Source: HGM11368 sp051883415
GTDB lineage: Bacteria > Bacillota > Clostridia > Christensenellales > UBA3700
Assembly (NCBI GenBank): GCA_051883415.1
Contig: JBJETR010000064.1
Coordinates: 22,165 to 86,164, forward strand
DNA: 64,000 bases
Reading direction: 5' to 3'
The notes under the pieces are model-generated. The model did not search any database. It was not told the origin of the DNA and worked only from the letters and a program-made list of their open reading frames with translations. Position 1 is the stretch's first letter; the number at the start of each line of letters is the position of its first letter. The position numbers and the translations under genes are program-made. Below, one piece after another: positions 51,171 through 58,909 of the stretch.

Positions 51171-51221
51171 GTATTTTGCAAAGGCGAAATTACTCATTGG
51201 AACAAACGCTTTGCAAAATAC
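51171..51221. repeat. 13-bp perfect inverted repeat
   Basis: GTATTTTGCAAAG (51171-51183) pairs with CTTTGCAAAATAC (51209-51221) across 25 nt. There is no T tract, so it is unlikely to be a terminator; it could be the end of a small element or a structured RNA. Confidence 0.6.
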
Positions 51222-51295
51222 GTCGGTCACCGCTAAAAATCTGCCACAGGCAGGTTTTATTAACGCTCTTTCAAATCCCTCTTAGCATAACACAA

Positions 51296-51333
51296 AAAAT
51301 AACCTAATCCAAAATTCGGATTAGGTTATTTTT
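51296..51333. terminator. Strong bidirectional terminator hairpin
   Basis: AACCTAATCC/GGATTAGGTT (51301-51310, 51318-51327) extended by AAAAT/ATTTT pairs, T run at 51329-51333. Confidence 0.85.
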
Positions 51334-51348
51334 GGCGGAGAAAGAGGG
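51332..51348 (-). repeat. Detached copy of the tRNA-Ser 3' end
   Basis: TTGGCGGAGAAAGAGGG is identical over 17 nt to 51444-51460, the 3' end of the tRNA-Ser gene including its CCA. Sequence beyond it diverges. This is the usual signature of an integrase attachment scar or of a decayed second tRNA copy. Confidence 0.7.
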
Positions 51349-51408
51349 TTTTGCCTTACAGCGAACTGAAAGTGAGCGTGCAGCGAGCGTAGCGAGGGTG
51401 AAAATCAA

Positions 51409-51443
51409 CAAAATAAAAAATCACCCTGATATAACTCAGGGTG
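51409..51443 (-). terminator. Terminator of tRNA-Ser
   Basis: CACCCTGA/TCAGGGTG stem (51422-51429, 51436-51443), 6-nt loop; on the minus strand it is followed by an ATTTTTT tail. Confidence 0.85.
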
Positions 51444-51444
51444 T

Positions 51445-51535
51445 TGGCGGAGAAAGAGGGATTTGAACCCTCGCTACGGTATCCCGTACTACTCCCTTAG
51501 CAGGGGAGCCCCTTCGGCCTCTTGGGTATTTCTCC
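51445..51535 (-). tRNA. tRNA-Ser(GCU)
   Basis: 91-nt class II tRNA. Acceptor stem GGAGAAA/TTTCTCC, discriminator G and encoded CCA, anticodon stem CTCCC/GGGAG around the loop CTGCTAA (anticodon GCT), long variable arm TAGTACGGGATACCGTA, T-arm GAGGG-TTCAAAT-CCCTC. It decodes AGC and AGU. It has its own promoter and terminator. Confidence 0.97.
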
Positions 51536-51570
51536 ACAGTCGAAGTATAAAAAACTATATTAGCATAAGT

Positions 51571-51599
51571 ATAGTAGCACACAATGTGGCTTTTGTCAA
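51571..51599 (-). promoter_or_regulatory. Predicted promoter of tRNA-Ser
   Basis: Minus strand: TTGACA (51599-51594), 17-bp spacer, TACTAT (51576-51571), about 35 nt before the mature 5' end. Confidence 0.75.
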
Positions 51600-51708
51600 A
51601 GTCTTTTTGCAAAATTTTTGTAGGGCTGGGATAAACCCTAACAAAGGATGCATAAAGCAAGATAGCCGAGACCTCTCGTGTCAACCTGTTGTTGCGTTGG
51701 GTATATTA

Positions 51709-52479
51709 CTAGTCAAAAAGCGAGTCAACGCAAGGCGTCAGTAGAGAGGTGATGAGCTCGTAAGACTCACTCGTCATGTGCAGTCCGTCGAAGGTATATT
51801 TGTCTTGCAGTTGTTTGTTGTCGCCCACAAGGTGAGAGTAGGTGTCGATGAGCTCAACTTGATAAATGGTGCACAAGTGTTTGATATACTCGTTGAGCAA
51901 AATTACGTTGTCGTCTGTGAGATATTCGCCAATCAAATCCTTGCCTGCGAGTTTGACGGAACGGTTGACGGGATAGACTGTTTGCATAAAGATTTTGGTG
52001 TCGGGCAATTCTTCTCTCACAACGTGCAGAATTTTGGAGAGATTGACTGCAATATCTTCGGGAGAAGAACCTTTTCTGAGGTCATTGCAACCACCTAAAA
52101 GGAAAATTGCTCTTGGCTTGATATTGAGCACGTTGGACTCGAGTCTGACCAGCATTCTGTCTGTGGTGTCGCCGGAAATACCTCTGTTGTATATATCGGC
52201 TTGAGGAAAGTAATATCCCAAATCGTACATTTCGGTAATAGAATCGCCCAAAAATACTATTTGCCCGACCTCTGCACTTTGATTGAGATAGGCGTATCTT
52301 TTTGCTTTGGCATCTTTGATATAGTCTTTGCTAAACATAGCGTTGCCGTAGATATTATAGGCTATAGCAAAGATAGAAATGCTTGCCATGAGCAGTATGA
52401 TAACAAGCAAAACCGCCACAATAGTGATATTGCGTGCAGTAAAAATATTACGCATTGGTTTTGCGTGACGTCGTTTCAT
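51709..52479 (-). CDS. Membrane-anchored SGNH/GDSL hydrolase
   Basis: 256-aa esterase-fold protein with an uncleaved N-terminal membrane helix (about residues 18-41). SGNH blocks: block I GDSIT with Ser80, the Gly of block II near NRGISGD, block III GGCND with Asn132, and block V DGLH with Asp231 and His234. Such enzymes remove acetyl or acyl groups from surface polysaccharides or lipids. It has no ribosome site; TATAAT ends 6 nt before the ATG, so it is probably leaderless. No polysaccharide genes are adjacent, so the substrate is unknown. Confidence 0.9.
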   Translation of the reverse strand: MKRRHAKPMRNIFTARNITIVAVLLVIILLMASISIFAIAYNIYGNAMFSKDYIKDAKAKRYAYLNQSAEVGQIVFLGDSITEMYDLGYYFPQADIYNRGISGDTTDRMLVRLESNVLNIKPRAIFLLGGCNDLRKGSSPEDIAVNLSKILHVVREELPDTKIFMQTVYPVNRSVKLAGKDLIGEYLTDDNVILLNEYIKHLCTIYQVELIDTYSHLVGDNKQLQDKYTFDGLHMTSESYELITSLLTPCVDSLFD

Positions 52480-52485
52480 AGTATT

Positions 52486-52514
52486 ATTATATAACTACTT
52501 GAAAGAATATGCAA
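52486..52514 (-). promoter_or_regulatory. Predicted leaderless promoter of the SGNH hydrolase gene
   Basis: Minus strand: TTGCAT (52514-52509, weak), 17-bp spacer, TATAAT (52491-52486), then 6 nt to ATG 52479. Confidence 0.55.
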
Positions 52515-52649
52515 CAGTAGAACAATGGCTTTTTGTATAAAGTCAAAGAATAAAAAGCATTTTTGAGCAAAAACTGCTAAAAATGCAGCAATATAAAATA
52601 ATAAAGATTATCGCAAATCATATCCCAACATGCTAGTCAACAATATTTA

Positions 52650-52678
52650 TTGGCAAAAGTGAAAAACTGTGTTATAAT
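52650..52678 (+). promoter_or_regulatory. Predicted promoter of ktrB-ktrA
   Basis: TTGGCA (52650-52655), 17-bp spacer, TATAAT (52673-52678). The ATG is only 12 nt after the box, so the leader is about 5 nt and carries no ribosome site. Confidence 0.65.
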
Positions 52679-52689
52679 AAAAAAGATTT

Positions 52690-54063
52690 ATGGAATCGAA
52701 GTATAACGTTATCAATAAACTAAAAGCCAAAAAGTTTCGACTGACCAACATACAGGTCATAGTGCTTGGGTACTTTTTGGTAATAATGTTCGGTACCTTT
52801 TTGTTGTCTTTGCCATTTGCCTCCAAATCGAGACAATGGACGGGCTTTTTTACTTCGCTCTTTACGGCAACTTCCGCCACGTGCGTTACGGGATTGGTGC
52901 TAGTAGACACGTTTAGTCATTGGTCGCTGTTTGGACAAATGGTAATTATGTGTTTGATACAGCTGGGCGGAGTAGGATTTATGACGATGGTGTCGTTGGT
53001 ATCGGTAGTGGTTAGACGACAGTTGGGGCTATACCAAAAGACGATACTACAAAAGTCTATGGGCTCGGCACGTTTTTCGGTGCTCAGCAAGCTACTCAAT
53101 AGAGTATTGATATGCACAATGTGTTTCGAGGGCGCGGGCACTCTGTTACTTTGCACTAGATTTATGCCTAAGATGGGCTTTTGGCAAGGATTATTCAACG
53201 CAATGTTCCACTCCATCTCGGCGTTTTGCAATGCGGGCTTCGACTTGATGGGCAAGTACGGCGCTTATAGTTCTATGACAACTTTTTCGGGCGACGTGGT
53301 AGTCAATTTGACTCTAATGGCGTTGATATTTGCGGGTGGTTTGGGCTTCTTGTTGTGGAGCGACGTGTACGACAAAAAGATGAAATTGAGCAAGACTAGT
53401 CTTCAGACCAAAATGGTGCTTGCAGTTACGCCGATGCTCATTTTGATGCCTGCATTATTTATTTTTGTAGTTGAGCGCAACAATGCCTTTGCGGGAATGT
53501 CCGTTGGCGAAGCATTATTAGCTTCCCTCTTTCAGTCGGTTACTTCCAGAACTGCGGGTTTCAATTCTATTGACTTGTCGGGCTTAAGCAACTCGAGCAT
53601 AGTTTTGACGATAGTGCTGATGATGGTGGGAGGCAACGTAGGCTCGACTGCCGGTGGTATCAAAATTACTACCGTCATCATAGTATTTTTGGGTGTATTG
53701 TCCACGATTAGGGACAAAGAACACGTTGACGTAGGCAAGAGAAGATTTTCGGACAAACTTGTCAGACAAGCCAATGCAATATTTATATTTTATTTGTCCA
53801 TTATAGTAGTGGCTTCCTTGCTTATAGCCATAATAGACAAAGAAATTCCCGTGCAAGCGGTGGTATTCGAAGTGGTATCGGCGATAGGTACGGTAGGCTT
53901 GAGTTTGGTGGGAACGGCAGAGTTTTCTTTGGTAAGTAAATGTATTTTGTTATTGTTGATGTTCATGGGACGTGTAGGCGCAATATCCTTGTTATCCGCC
54001 TTTATGGAAACGAGGCAAAAACCGCCTATCAAGCGACCAATAGAAGAAATTATGATAGGATAA
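52690..54063 (+). CDS. ktrB: TrkH/KtrB-family potassium uptake channel subunit
   Basis: 457-aa membrane protein of the Trk/Ktr/HKT superfamily with four membrane-pore-membrane repeats. Pore-loop signatures are TSATCVTGL near residue 60, SISAFCNAGFDL near 176, SVTSRTAGFNSIDL near 284 and SAIGTVGLSLVG near 400, each providing a selectivity-filter glycine; a GGNVGSTAGGIKI loop lies near 315. It passes K+ (often with Na+) and is gated by the cytoplasmic KtrA ring encoded next. At this length it fits KtrB better than the longer Trk forms. Start ATG lacks a ribosome site. Confidence 0.92.
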   Translation: MESKYNVINKLKAKKFRLTNIQVIVLGYFLVIMFGTFLLSLPFASKSRQWTGFFTSLFTATSATCVTGLVLVDTFSHWSLFGQMVIMCLIQLGGVGFMTMVSLVSVVVRRQLGLYQKTILQKSMGSARFSVLSKLLNRVLICTMCFEGAGTLLLCTRFMPKMGFWQGLFNAMFHSISAFCNAGFDLMGKYGAYSSMTTFSGDVVVNLTLMALIFAGGLGFLLWSDVYDKKMKLSKTSLQTKMVLAVTPMLILMPALFIFVVERNNAFAGMSVGEALLASLFQSVTSRTAGFNSIDLSGLSNSSIVLTIVLMMVGGNVGSTAGGIKITTVIIVFLGVLSTIRDKEHVDVGKRRFSDKLVRQANAIFIFYLSIIVVASLLIAIIDKEIPVQAVVFEVVSAIGTVGLSLVGTAEFSLVSKCILLLLMFMGRVGAISLLSAFMETRQKPPIKRPIEEIMIG

Positions 54064-54073
54064 GGAGAATAAT

Positions 54074-54721
54074 ATGAAATCGGTATTGATTATAGGAATG
54101 GGAAGATTTGGCAAGACGCTTGCCTACAAGATGGCAGAGCTTGGCAATGAGGTGATGATTGTTGACAAGGACGAAGAAATCGTCAATCAACTTGCTCCTG
54201 ATTTTGTCAATGCAATGATAGGCGACTGCACCAACGAATCGGTGGTGAGAAATCTCGGCGTAAGCAACTTCGATATATGTTTTGTAGCCATTGGCGACAA
54301 CTTCCAAGCTTCTTTGGAAATCACGTCTTTGCTCAAAGAATTGGATGCTAAGTACGTCGTGTCCAAAGCCGATAGAGATATGCAAGCCAAGTTTTTGGAA
54401 CGCAACGGTGCCGACGAGGTAGTATATCCTGAACATGATATCGCCGAAAAGCTTGCCATTAGGCATAATGCCAAAAATATCTTCGACTATGTTGAGATTA
54501 CCAACGACTATGCAATATACGAGTTGGCAGTAGTCAAAGAATGGGTAGGCAAGAGCCTAAAAGAACTCAACATTCGTCACAACTACGGCGTCAATATTAT
54601 GGCGCTCAAGCAAGGCGGAAGCATAGAGATACCCTCGGCGGAGACGGTCTTTGAAGAAAACGATCATATCTTCGTCATAGGCAAGCAAAAGGACGTATTC
54701 AAGCTATCCAACAAGACTTGA
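54074..54721 (+). CDS. ktrA: Potassium uptake regulatory subunit KtrA/TrkA (RCK domains)
   Basis: 215-aa cytoplasmic regulator. RCK-N Rossmann domain with nucleotide motif LIIGMGRFG (5-13), Asp in VDKDEE and GDCTNE; the RCK-C domain spans about 135-215 (AIYELAVVKEWVGKSLKELNIRHNYGVNIMALKQGG). It forms a ring that binds ATP/ADP or NAD(H) and opens KtrB. It starts 10 bp after ktrB with AAGGAG and ends at a strong terminator, so ktrBA is a two-gene operon. Confidence 0.94.
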   Translation: MKSVLIIGMGRFGKTLAYKMAELGNEVMIVDKDEEIVNQLAPDFVNAMIGDCTNESVVRNLGVSNFDICFVAIGDNFQASLEITSLLKELDAKYVVSKADRDMQAKFLERNGADEVVYPEHDIAEKLAIRHNAKNIFDYVEITNDYAIYELAVVKEWVGKSLKELNIRHNYGVNIMALKQGGSIEIPSAETVFEENDHIFVIGKQKDVFKLSNKT

Positions 54722-54750
54722 TACTGCGATATAATAGTTGAAGCAATCAT

Positions 54751-54782
54751 TCACGAAGCCTGACGCTTCGTGATATTTTTTT
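54751..54782 (+). terminator. Rho-independent terminator of ktrBA
   Basis: TCACGAAGC/GCTTCGTGA (54751-54759, 54765-54773), 5-nt loop, seven T residues. Confidence 0.92.
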
Positions 54783-54784
54783 GC

Positions 54785-54801
54785 ACACGTATTGAGTTTT
54801 T
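54785..54801. repeat. Half copy of the TACGTA-centred palindromic repeat
   Basis: ACACGTATTGAGTTTTT, the same degenerate form as at 2695; the left arm has been lost. Confidence 0.5.
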
Positions 54802-54901
54802 GTTTTTTTGGAATAGTAGGGACAATACTATTTTGCATATATTTTATTCTAAAGCCGTTGAATAAAACTTGAAAGCAAGGGCATAATCAAACGGGGGGAT
54901 T

Positions 54902-55150
54902 ATGAGACAAGTCAAAAAGAGCATAGATTATATCAAAAAAGCCATTGCTCAGCTCAAGGGCAAAGAGCTCTCCTTTGTTGTCAACAAGGGTAGAAACAAA
55001 TTCGTTACGTTTGACGGTAAGGTGGTGGACGCATACGACTCGATATTTACCATAGTGTCAACCGACAACTTCGGCAACGAACTTTTTACCTTTTCTTACA
55101 ACGACGTGGCGTGCAAAACTATAAGAATTTTGCCTCCTAAGTCAAATTGA
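54902..55150 (+). CDS. veg: Veg family protein
   Basis: 82-aa protein resembling Bacillus Veg: KGKELSFVVNKGRNKFVTFDGKVVDAYDSIFTIVS corresponds to the Veg core (G-K-x-(L)...GRxK...Y-x-S-x-F). In B. subtilis Veg promotes biofilm matrix production. The ATG follows a GGGGGG-type ribosome site. Its place before a DUF3794/LysM spore protein and ispE matches a common gene order in Clostridia. Confidence 0.88.
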   Translation: MRQVKKSIDYIKKAIAQLKGKELSFVVNKGRNKFVTFDGKVVDAYDSIFTIVSTDNFGNELFTFSYNDVACKTIRILPPKSN

Positions 55151-55207
55151 TGTCATAAAGCACGGCAAAGCTAGATATATTGTACTAACGAAAAACAAGA
55201 GGTGCCT

Positions 55208-56707
55208 ATGTCTATCAATGCCGTATATCAACCAATATCAATCGACTACGAAAAGAGCTGTCAGTCCAAGCAAATACTTTTGGGCTGCAATATGGATACG
55301 TCGTCCAAGGGCGGAGTGTCCAAAGTATTCTTTGTCAAAAGTAGTGCGCAAATAACCAAGGTCGTCCCAATGACGGGGCAGGTCAAAATAAGCGGTTTCG
55401 TCAATATCAAGGTAGTATATCTCAATACCGACAAGCAATGCGAAAGCTTTGATTATATCACCGATTTCGTTGAGGATATCGACTGTGACGCTGTGACCGA
55501 AGATATGCAGGTGCGAGTAAGTGCAAAGGTCGTGGACAGCGAATACCAAATCAATGGTGACCAAATCAAAATTCAAGTGGTAGTCGAGCTTCGTCCTATA
55601 TTCGTAGAGAGTCAGACTCAACAATACGTAGTCAGCGCCGAGGGTGCGCTAATCAAGGATAGTCAATCGTGCAACCAAACCTTTGTGGATTACGTAGATA
55701 GAGAGATTGAGATTGCTCAGGAGTACGACAGCGGAATGAACGTAGAAAAGGTACTCTTTTTTGACATGACCGCAGGCGTAGACGACGTGTCTGCAGCGGG
55801 CGATATCGTGTCGGTCAAAGGCAGTGTCAACGTAGAAATCATCTATCTTGCCGAAGGCAAAATAATAGAAAAAACCATGGAGCTTCCTTTTGAAGAGGAG
55901 TGGAGAGAAAAGACGAGTGACTTGGTTGCTAAGGTGGAAGCTTCTATCAAAAACAGTAAGCTCGTGTTGCAGGGCACCGAGGACAGTGCCGTTATGAGAG
56001 TGGAAGCTCTATGCAAGCTAGGTGGAGTGGTGATGAGCGAAAACTGTCTGGAGACGGTGGAAGATATGTTTTGTCCCGAGGCGGAATTGGATTGCCAATA
56101 CTCGCAATGCGAGTACGATCGTCAAGTTCAGCCTTTACACTGTCATATAGACGTATCGGGAAGCGAGAGCATCGACGATAACGCAGCCGACGTCAAGCAA
56201 GTACTTGCAACTCATGCAATCAATTGCAGTATTGCCGACGTCAGCGGCAAGGACGAGATGAAGATAAGCGGAATGGTAGAGGTAGCGATAGTTTATCTGG
56301 ACGAAAACGATGAGGTAGACTGCAAAAACATTGAGATACCTTTTGTAGAAAAGTGCCAATACGGTTTGGGAAACGACAAGCTTATGGACTGCACTCCGTA
56401 CGTCAAAGACGTAACCGTCAAGGTCAAGAGGGACAGAGAGTTCGAGGTCAATCTCGATATAGACGTGGCTATGGATATTGCCGAGAGGACGGTGGTCAAG
56501 GGTATATCCGAAGTGGTAGAAGGCGAAACTCGCCAGGTGGATAGAGTGGCGATAAGCATTTATACGCCTAAGCAAGGCGAATCTTTGTGGGACGTTGCCA
56601 AACAACTTGCCGTCAGCGACAGGGAAATAATTGCTCAAAATCCGGGCGTTGGAGACGTAATGACGGGAGCGGAAAGATTGGTGGTTTACAGAGAACTCAA
56701 AGTATGA
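55208..56707 (+). CDS. SipL-like spore morphogenesis protein (DUF3794 repeats + LysM)
   Basis: 499-aa protein. Three DUF3794-type domains are suggested by repeated segments with (V)S(A/G)xVxVxVxYL (VKISGFVNIKVVYLNTDKQ near 65; VSVKGSVNVEIIYLAEGK near 205; MKISGMVEVAIVYLDENDE near 355). A C-terminal LysM domain (about 450-497, IYTPKQGESLWDVAKQLAVSDREIIAQNPG) follows. This layout is that of SipL, which ties SpoIVA to the forespore surface during coat assembly in Clostridioides. Either ATG 55208 or GTG 55202 could be the start; ATG is preferred. The promoter of ispE lies in its last codons. Confidence 0.87.
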   Translation: MSINAVYQPISIDYEKSCQSKQILLGCNMDTSSKGGVSKVFFVKSSAQITKVVPMTGQVKISGFVNIKVVYLNTDKQCESFDYITDFVEDIDCDAVTEDMQVRVSAKVVDSEYQINGDQIKIQVVVELRPIFVESQTQQYVVSAEGALIKDSQSCNQTFVDYVDREIEIAQEYDSGMNVEKVLFFDMTAGVDDVSAAGDIVSVKGSVNVEIIYLAEGKIIEKTMELPFEEEWREKTSDLVAKVEASIKNSKLVLQGTEDSAVMRVEALCKLGGVVMSENCLETVEDMFCPEAELDCQYSQCEYDRQVQPLHCHIDVSGSESIDDNAADVKQVLATHAINCSIADVSGKDEMKISGMVEVAIVYLDENDEVDCKNIEIPFVEKCQYGLGNDKLMDCTPYVKDVTVKVKRDREFEVNLDIDVAMDIAERTVVKGISEVVEGETRQVDRVAISIYTPKQGESLWDVAKQLAVSDREIIAQNPGVGDVMTGAERLVVYRELKV

Positions 56708-56713
56708 TATAAT
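56685..56713 (+). promoter_or_regulatory. Predicted leaderless promoter of ispE
   Basis: TTTACA (56685-56690), 17-bp spacer, TATAAT (56708-56713), then 6 nt to ATG 56720. The -35 lies inside the end of the SipL-like gene and the -10 begins just after its stop. Confidence 0.65.
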
Positions 56714-56719
56714 ATCCGT

Positions 56720-57544
56720 ATGGATACTATCAAAATCAAAGTTTTTGCCAAAGTAAACCTTGCCCTTGACGTCAAAGGCAGGTATCCCGACGGATATCAC
56801 AGACTCGATATGCTGATGGCTTCCGTCGATATGTATGACACCTTACGTTTGACGGTGAGTGATCAAAACTTGGTGACTATGGACGGCGTAATCGTGGGTG
56901 AAGAAAACACAGCCGTGCGAGCATTGGAGAGCTTGACTAAAGCATTCGGCTTGCGCATGAGGGTGGATATCCTCAAGGATATCCCTTTCAACGCAGGGTT
57001 AGGAGGTTCTTCCGCCGATGCTGCGGGCGTGTTTATCGGAGCGTCTAAGCTGTTCGGTATAGATATTGCCGCAATGTACGAACTTGCTCAAGCAATTGGC
57101 AGTGACGTGCCTTATATGATGAGAGGGGGCTTTTGTCGAGTAAGCGGCAAAGGAGAAATTATCGAGCCAATCACAATGGACGATATGAACTTGGTGATTT
57201 TGCAAGCCGAGTACGGCGCACCTACCGCTAAGGTATATCAAGAGTACGATAGGTGTCCTATACCGCCTAGCGACGTAGATGACGCCATTGCGACGATAAA
57301 GTCGACGGGAAGAGGCTTTTTTAACAAGCTACAAGATGCTGCTATTAGGCTATGCCCGACTATAGGCTATTCTCTCAGTGCACTCAGACTGTACAGCGAT
57401 AGGACCTTTATGACGGGTAGCGGTAGTGCTGTAGTGGGCGTCTTCGATGACGAAATGCAGGCAAAATGGTGCGAACTCAACTTTGGCGGTTACCTTTGTG
57501 CTAAGGCACTCAAAACCAAAAAAACCGGTTACGAAATTCTCTAA
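56720..57544 (+). CDS. ispE: 4-diphosphocytidyl-2-C-methyl-D-erythritol kinase
   Basis: 274-aa GHMP-family kinase of the MEP isoprenoid pathway; it phosphorylates the 2-hydroxyl of CDP-ME with ATP. N-terminal KVFAKVNLALDVKGRYPDGYHRLDMLMASVDMYD, ATP-binding GLGGSSADAAG (about 93-103), GSDVPYMM and the C-terminal TGSGSAVVGVF are all family signatures. There is no ribosome site; a TATAAT box ends 6 nt before the ATG, so it is probably a leaderless mRNA although the gene also follows sipL by only 12 bp. Confidence 0.95.
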   Translation: MDTIKIKVFAKVNLALDVKGRYPDGYHRLDMLMASVDMYDTLRLTVSDQNLVTMDGVIVGEENTAVRALESLTKAFGLRMRVDILKDIPFNAGLGGSSADAAGVFIGASKLFGIDIAAMYELAQAIGSDVPYMMRGGFCRVSGKGEIIEPITMDDMNLVILQAEYGAPTAKVYQEYDRCPIPPSDVDDAIATIKSTGRGFFNKLQDAAIRLCPTIGYSLSALRLYSDRTFMTGSGSAVVGVFDDEMQAKWCELNFGGYLCAKALKTKKTGYEIL

Positions 57545-57567
57545 AAATCGATACGTGTCGACAAAAA
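57543..57567. repeat. TACGTA-type palindromic repeat, one mismatch
   Basis: TCGATACGTGTCGA (57548-57561) with A tracts on the left and right, directly after the ispE stop; one change from the perfect TCGATACGTATCGA. Confidence 0.6.
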
Positions 57568-57590
57568 TCTAAAATATGTTACAAAAATAG

Positions 57591-57617
57591 AATACGCCTT
57601 ACGTGGCGTATTTTTTT
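57591..57617 (+). terminator. Rho-independent terminator of ispE
   Basis: AATACGCC/GGCGTATT (57591-57598, 57605-57612), 6-nt loop, seven T residues from 57611. Confidence 0.9.
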
Positions 57618-57671
57618 GTGTGGCGTTATAATTTATTGAGCGTTGTCAATACTTCTCATCGAGAGGTGAGT

Positions 57672-58202
57672 ATGAAGAAATTGATTACGTGTTTAGTTTT
57701 GGTTGCCGTGGTGATTACGGCGGTAGTGGCTTGTTCGGCGAATGGAGATACGCAAAACGCAGATTATCTAAGAATACATATTCGTGCCGACAGCAACGAG
57801 GAGATTGACCAAGCAATCAAGTACGAGGTCAAAGACGATATAGTCGAATATCTTACGCCTTTATTAGCGGGAGTCAGTGACAAAAAAGAAGCGATGAGCA
57901 TAGTCGCAGACAATCTTGATGGCATCAAAGAAGTCGCCGATGCGTCTTTACTCAGTCATGGTGCACCATACGTCAGTAGAGTAAAGTTGACGGAAGAAGC
58001 CTTCCCGACACGCACCTATGGGGAGTTGACTCTAGAGAGCGGAGTGTACGACGCCTTGATAGTGGAACTCGGCTCCGGTAAGGGTGACAATTGGTGGTGC
58101 GTTGTTTTTCCACCGTTGTGTTTCGTTGCCGATAGCGGAAAGCCTCAATACAAATCGCTCGTTGTCGACGGGATAAAAAAACTGAAAGGTTGGTTAATTT
58201 AG
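57672..58202 (+). CDS. spoIIR: Stage II sporulation protein R
   Basis: 176-aa SpoIIR, the forespore-secreted signal that triggers SpoIIGA to cleave pro-sigma-E in the mother cell. Hallmarks: YLRIHIRADSNEEIDQAIKYEVKDDIVEYL, then FPTRTYGELTLESGVYDALIVELGSGKGDNWWCVVFPPLCFV. The N-terminal helix ends in VVAC (Cys21), which reads as a lipobox, so it may be lipid-anchored rather than freely secreted. ATG 57672 has GAGGTGA upstream. It is followed without a gap by sleB and then ypeB. Confidence 0.95.
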   Translation: MKKLITCLVLVAVVITAVVACSANGDTQNADYLRIHIRADSNEEIDQAIKYEVKDDIVEYLTPLLAGVSDKKEAMSIVADNLDGIKEVADASLLSHGAPYVSRVKLTEEAFPTRTYGELTLESGVYDALIVELGSGKGDNWWCVVFPPLCFVADSGKPQYKSLVVDGIKKLKGWLI

Positions 58203-58901
58203 GTGAAAAATCAAGTAATGGTGATGAGGGTAGTAAGCATTGTCTTGCTGGTCGTGGTAGTAGTTGTGGCGGCGCTTCTTTGTCGCAGCTTTGAGAGCGA
58301 AGAGGTCGAAACTTTTGCACTCAAACAAGGTTCAAGCGGGCAACAAGTACGTCAGATACAATCCAAATTGTCGGCGTGGGGCTACTATAGCGGTGAAGTG
58401 GACGGAATTTACGGTTCTAAGACCACCGAAGCCGTCAAAAATTTTCAGCGAGTCAACGGGCTAAAAGTTGACGGAATAGTGGGCGAAGCAACGGCGGCAA
58501 AGATAGGCATTGCACTCACTCAGTCGTCGTCGACCAATAGTAGTTATAATTCACAAGACGTGTATTTGCTGGCAAAATGCGTGTATGCCGAGTCGAGAGG
58601 CGAGCCTTATACCGGACAAGTTGCGGTAGCGGCGGTAGTGCTCAATAGAGTGCGGAGCAGTAGCTTTCCCAACACAATTGCGGGCGTAATATATCAGCCT
58701 TATGCTTTCACGGCGGTGGCTGACGGTCAAATCAATCTCGAACCCAACCAAACTGCATACAACGCCGTGAGGGACGCAATGAATGGTTGGGATCCGACCA
58801 ACGGCTGTCTGTACTATTTTAATCCGGCAACGGCAACGTCGTCTTGGATATGGACAAGAGAAGTAAAATTGACGATAGGCAAACACAAGTTTGCGGTATA
58901 G
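58203..58901 (+). CDS. sleB: Spore cortex-lytic enzyme SleB
   Basis: 232-aa spore germination hydrolase that cleaves muramic-delta-lactam-containing cortex. N-terminal membrane or signal helix (about 6-24, VVSIVLLVVVVVVAALLC), a peptidoglycan-binding domain (about 38-98, GSSGQQVRQIQSKLSAWGYYSGEVDGIYGSKTTEAVKNFQ), and the Hydrolase_2 catalytic domain (about 120-232, LAKCVYAESRGEPYTGQVAVAAVVLNRV, with the catalytic Glu in AESRGE). Start is GTG directly after the spoIIR TAG; an ATG 15 bp later is an alternative. ypeB follows 8 bp after the stop. Confidence 0.94.
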   Translation: MKNQVMVMRVVSIVLLVVVVVVAALLCRSFESEEVETFALKQGSSGQQVRQIQSKLSAWGYYSGEVDGIYGSKTTEAVKNFQRVNGLKVDGIVGEATAAKIGIALTQSSSTNSSYNSQDVYLLAKCVYAESRGEPYTGQVAVAAVVLNRVRSSSFPNTIAGVIYQPYAFTAVADGQINLEPNQTAYNAVRDAMNGWDPTNGCLYYFNPATATSSWIWTREVKLTIGKHKFAV

Positions 58902-58909
58902 GTGAAAGT

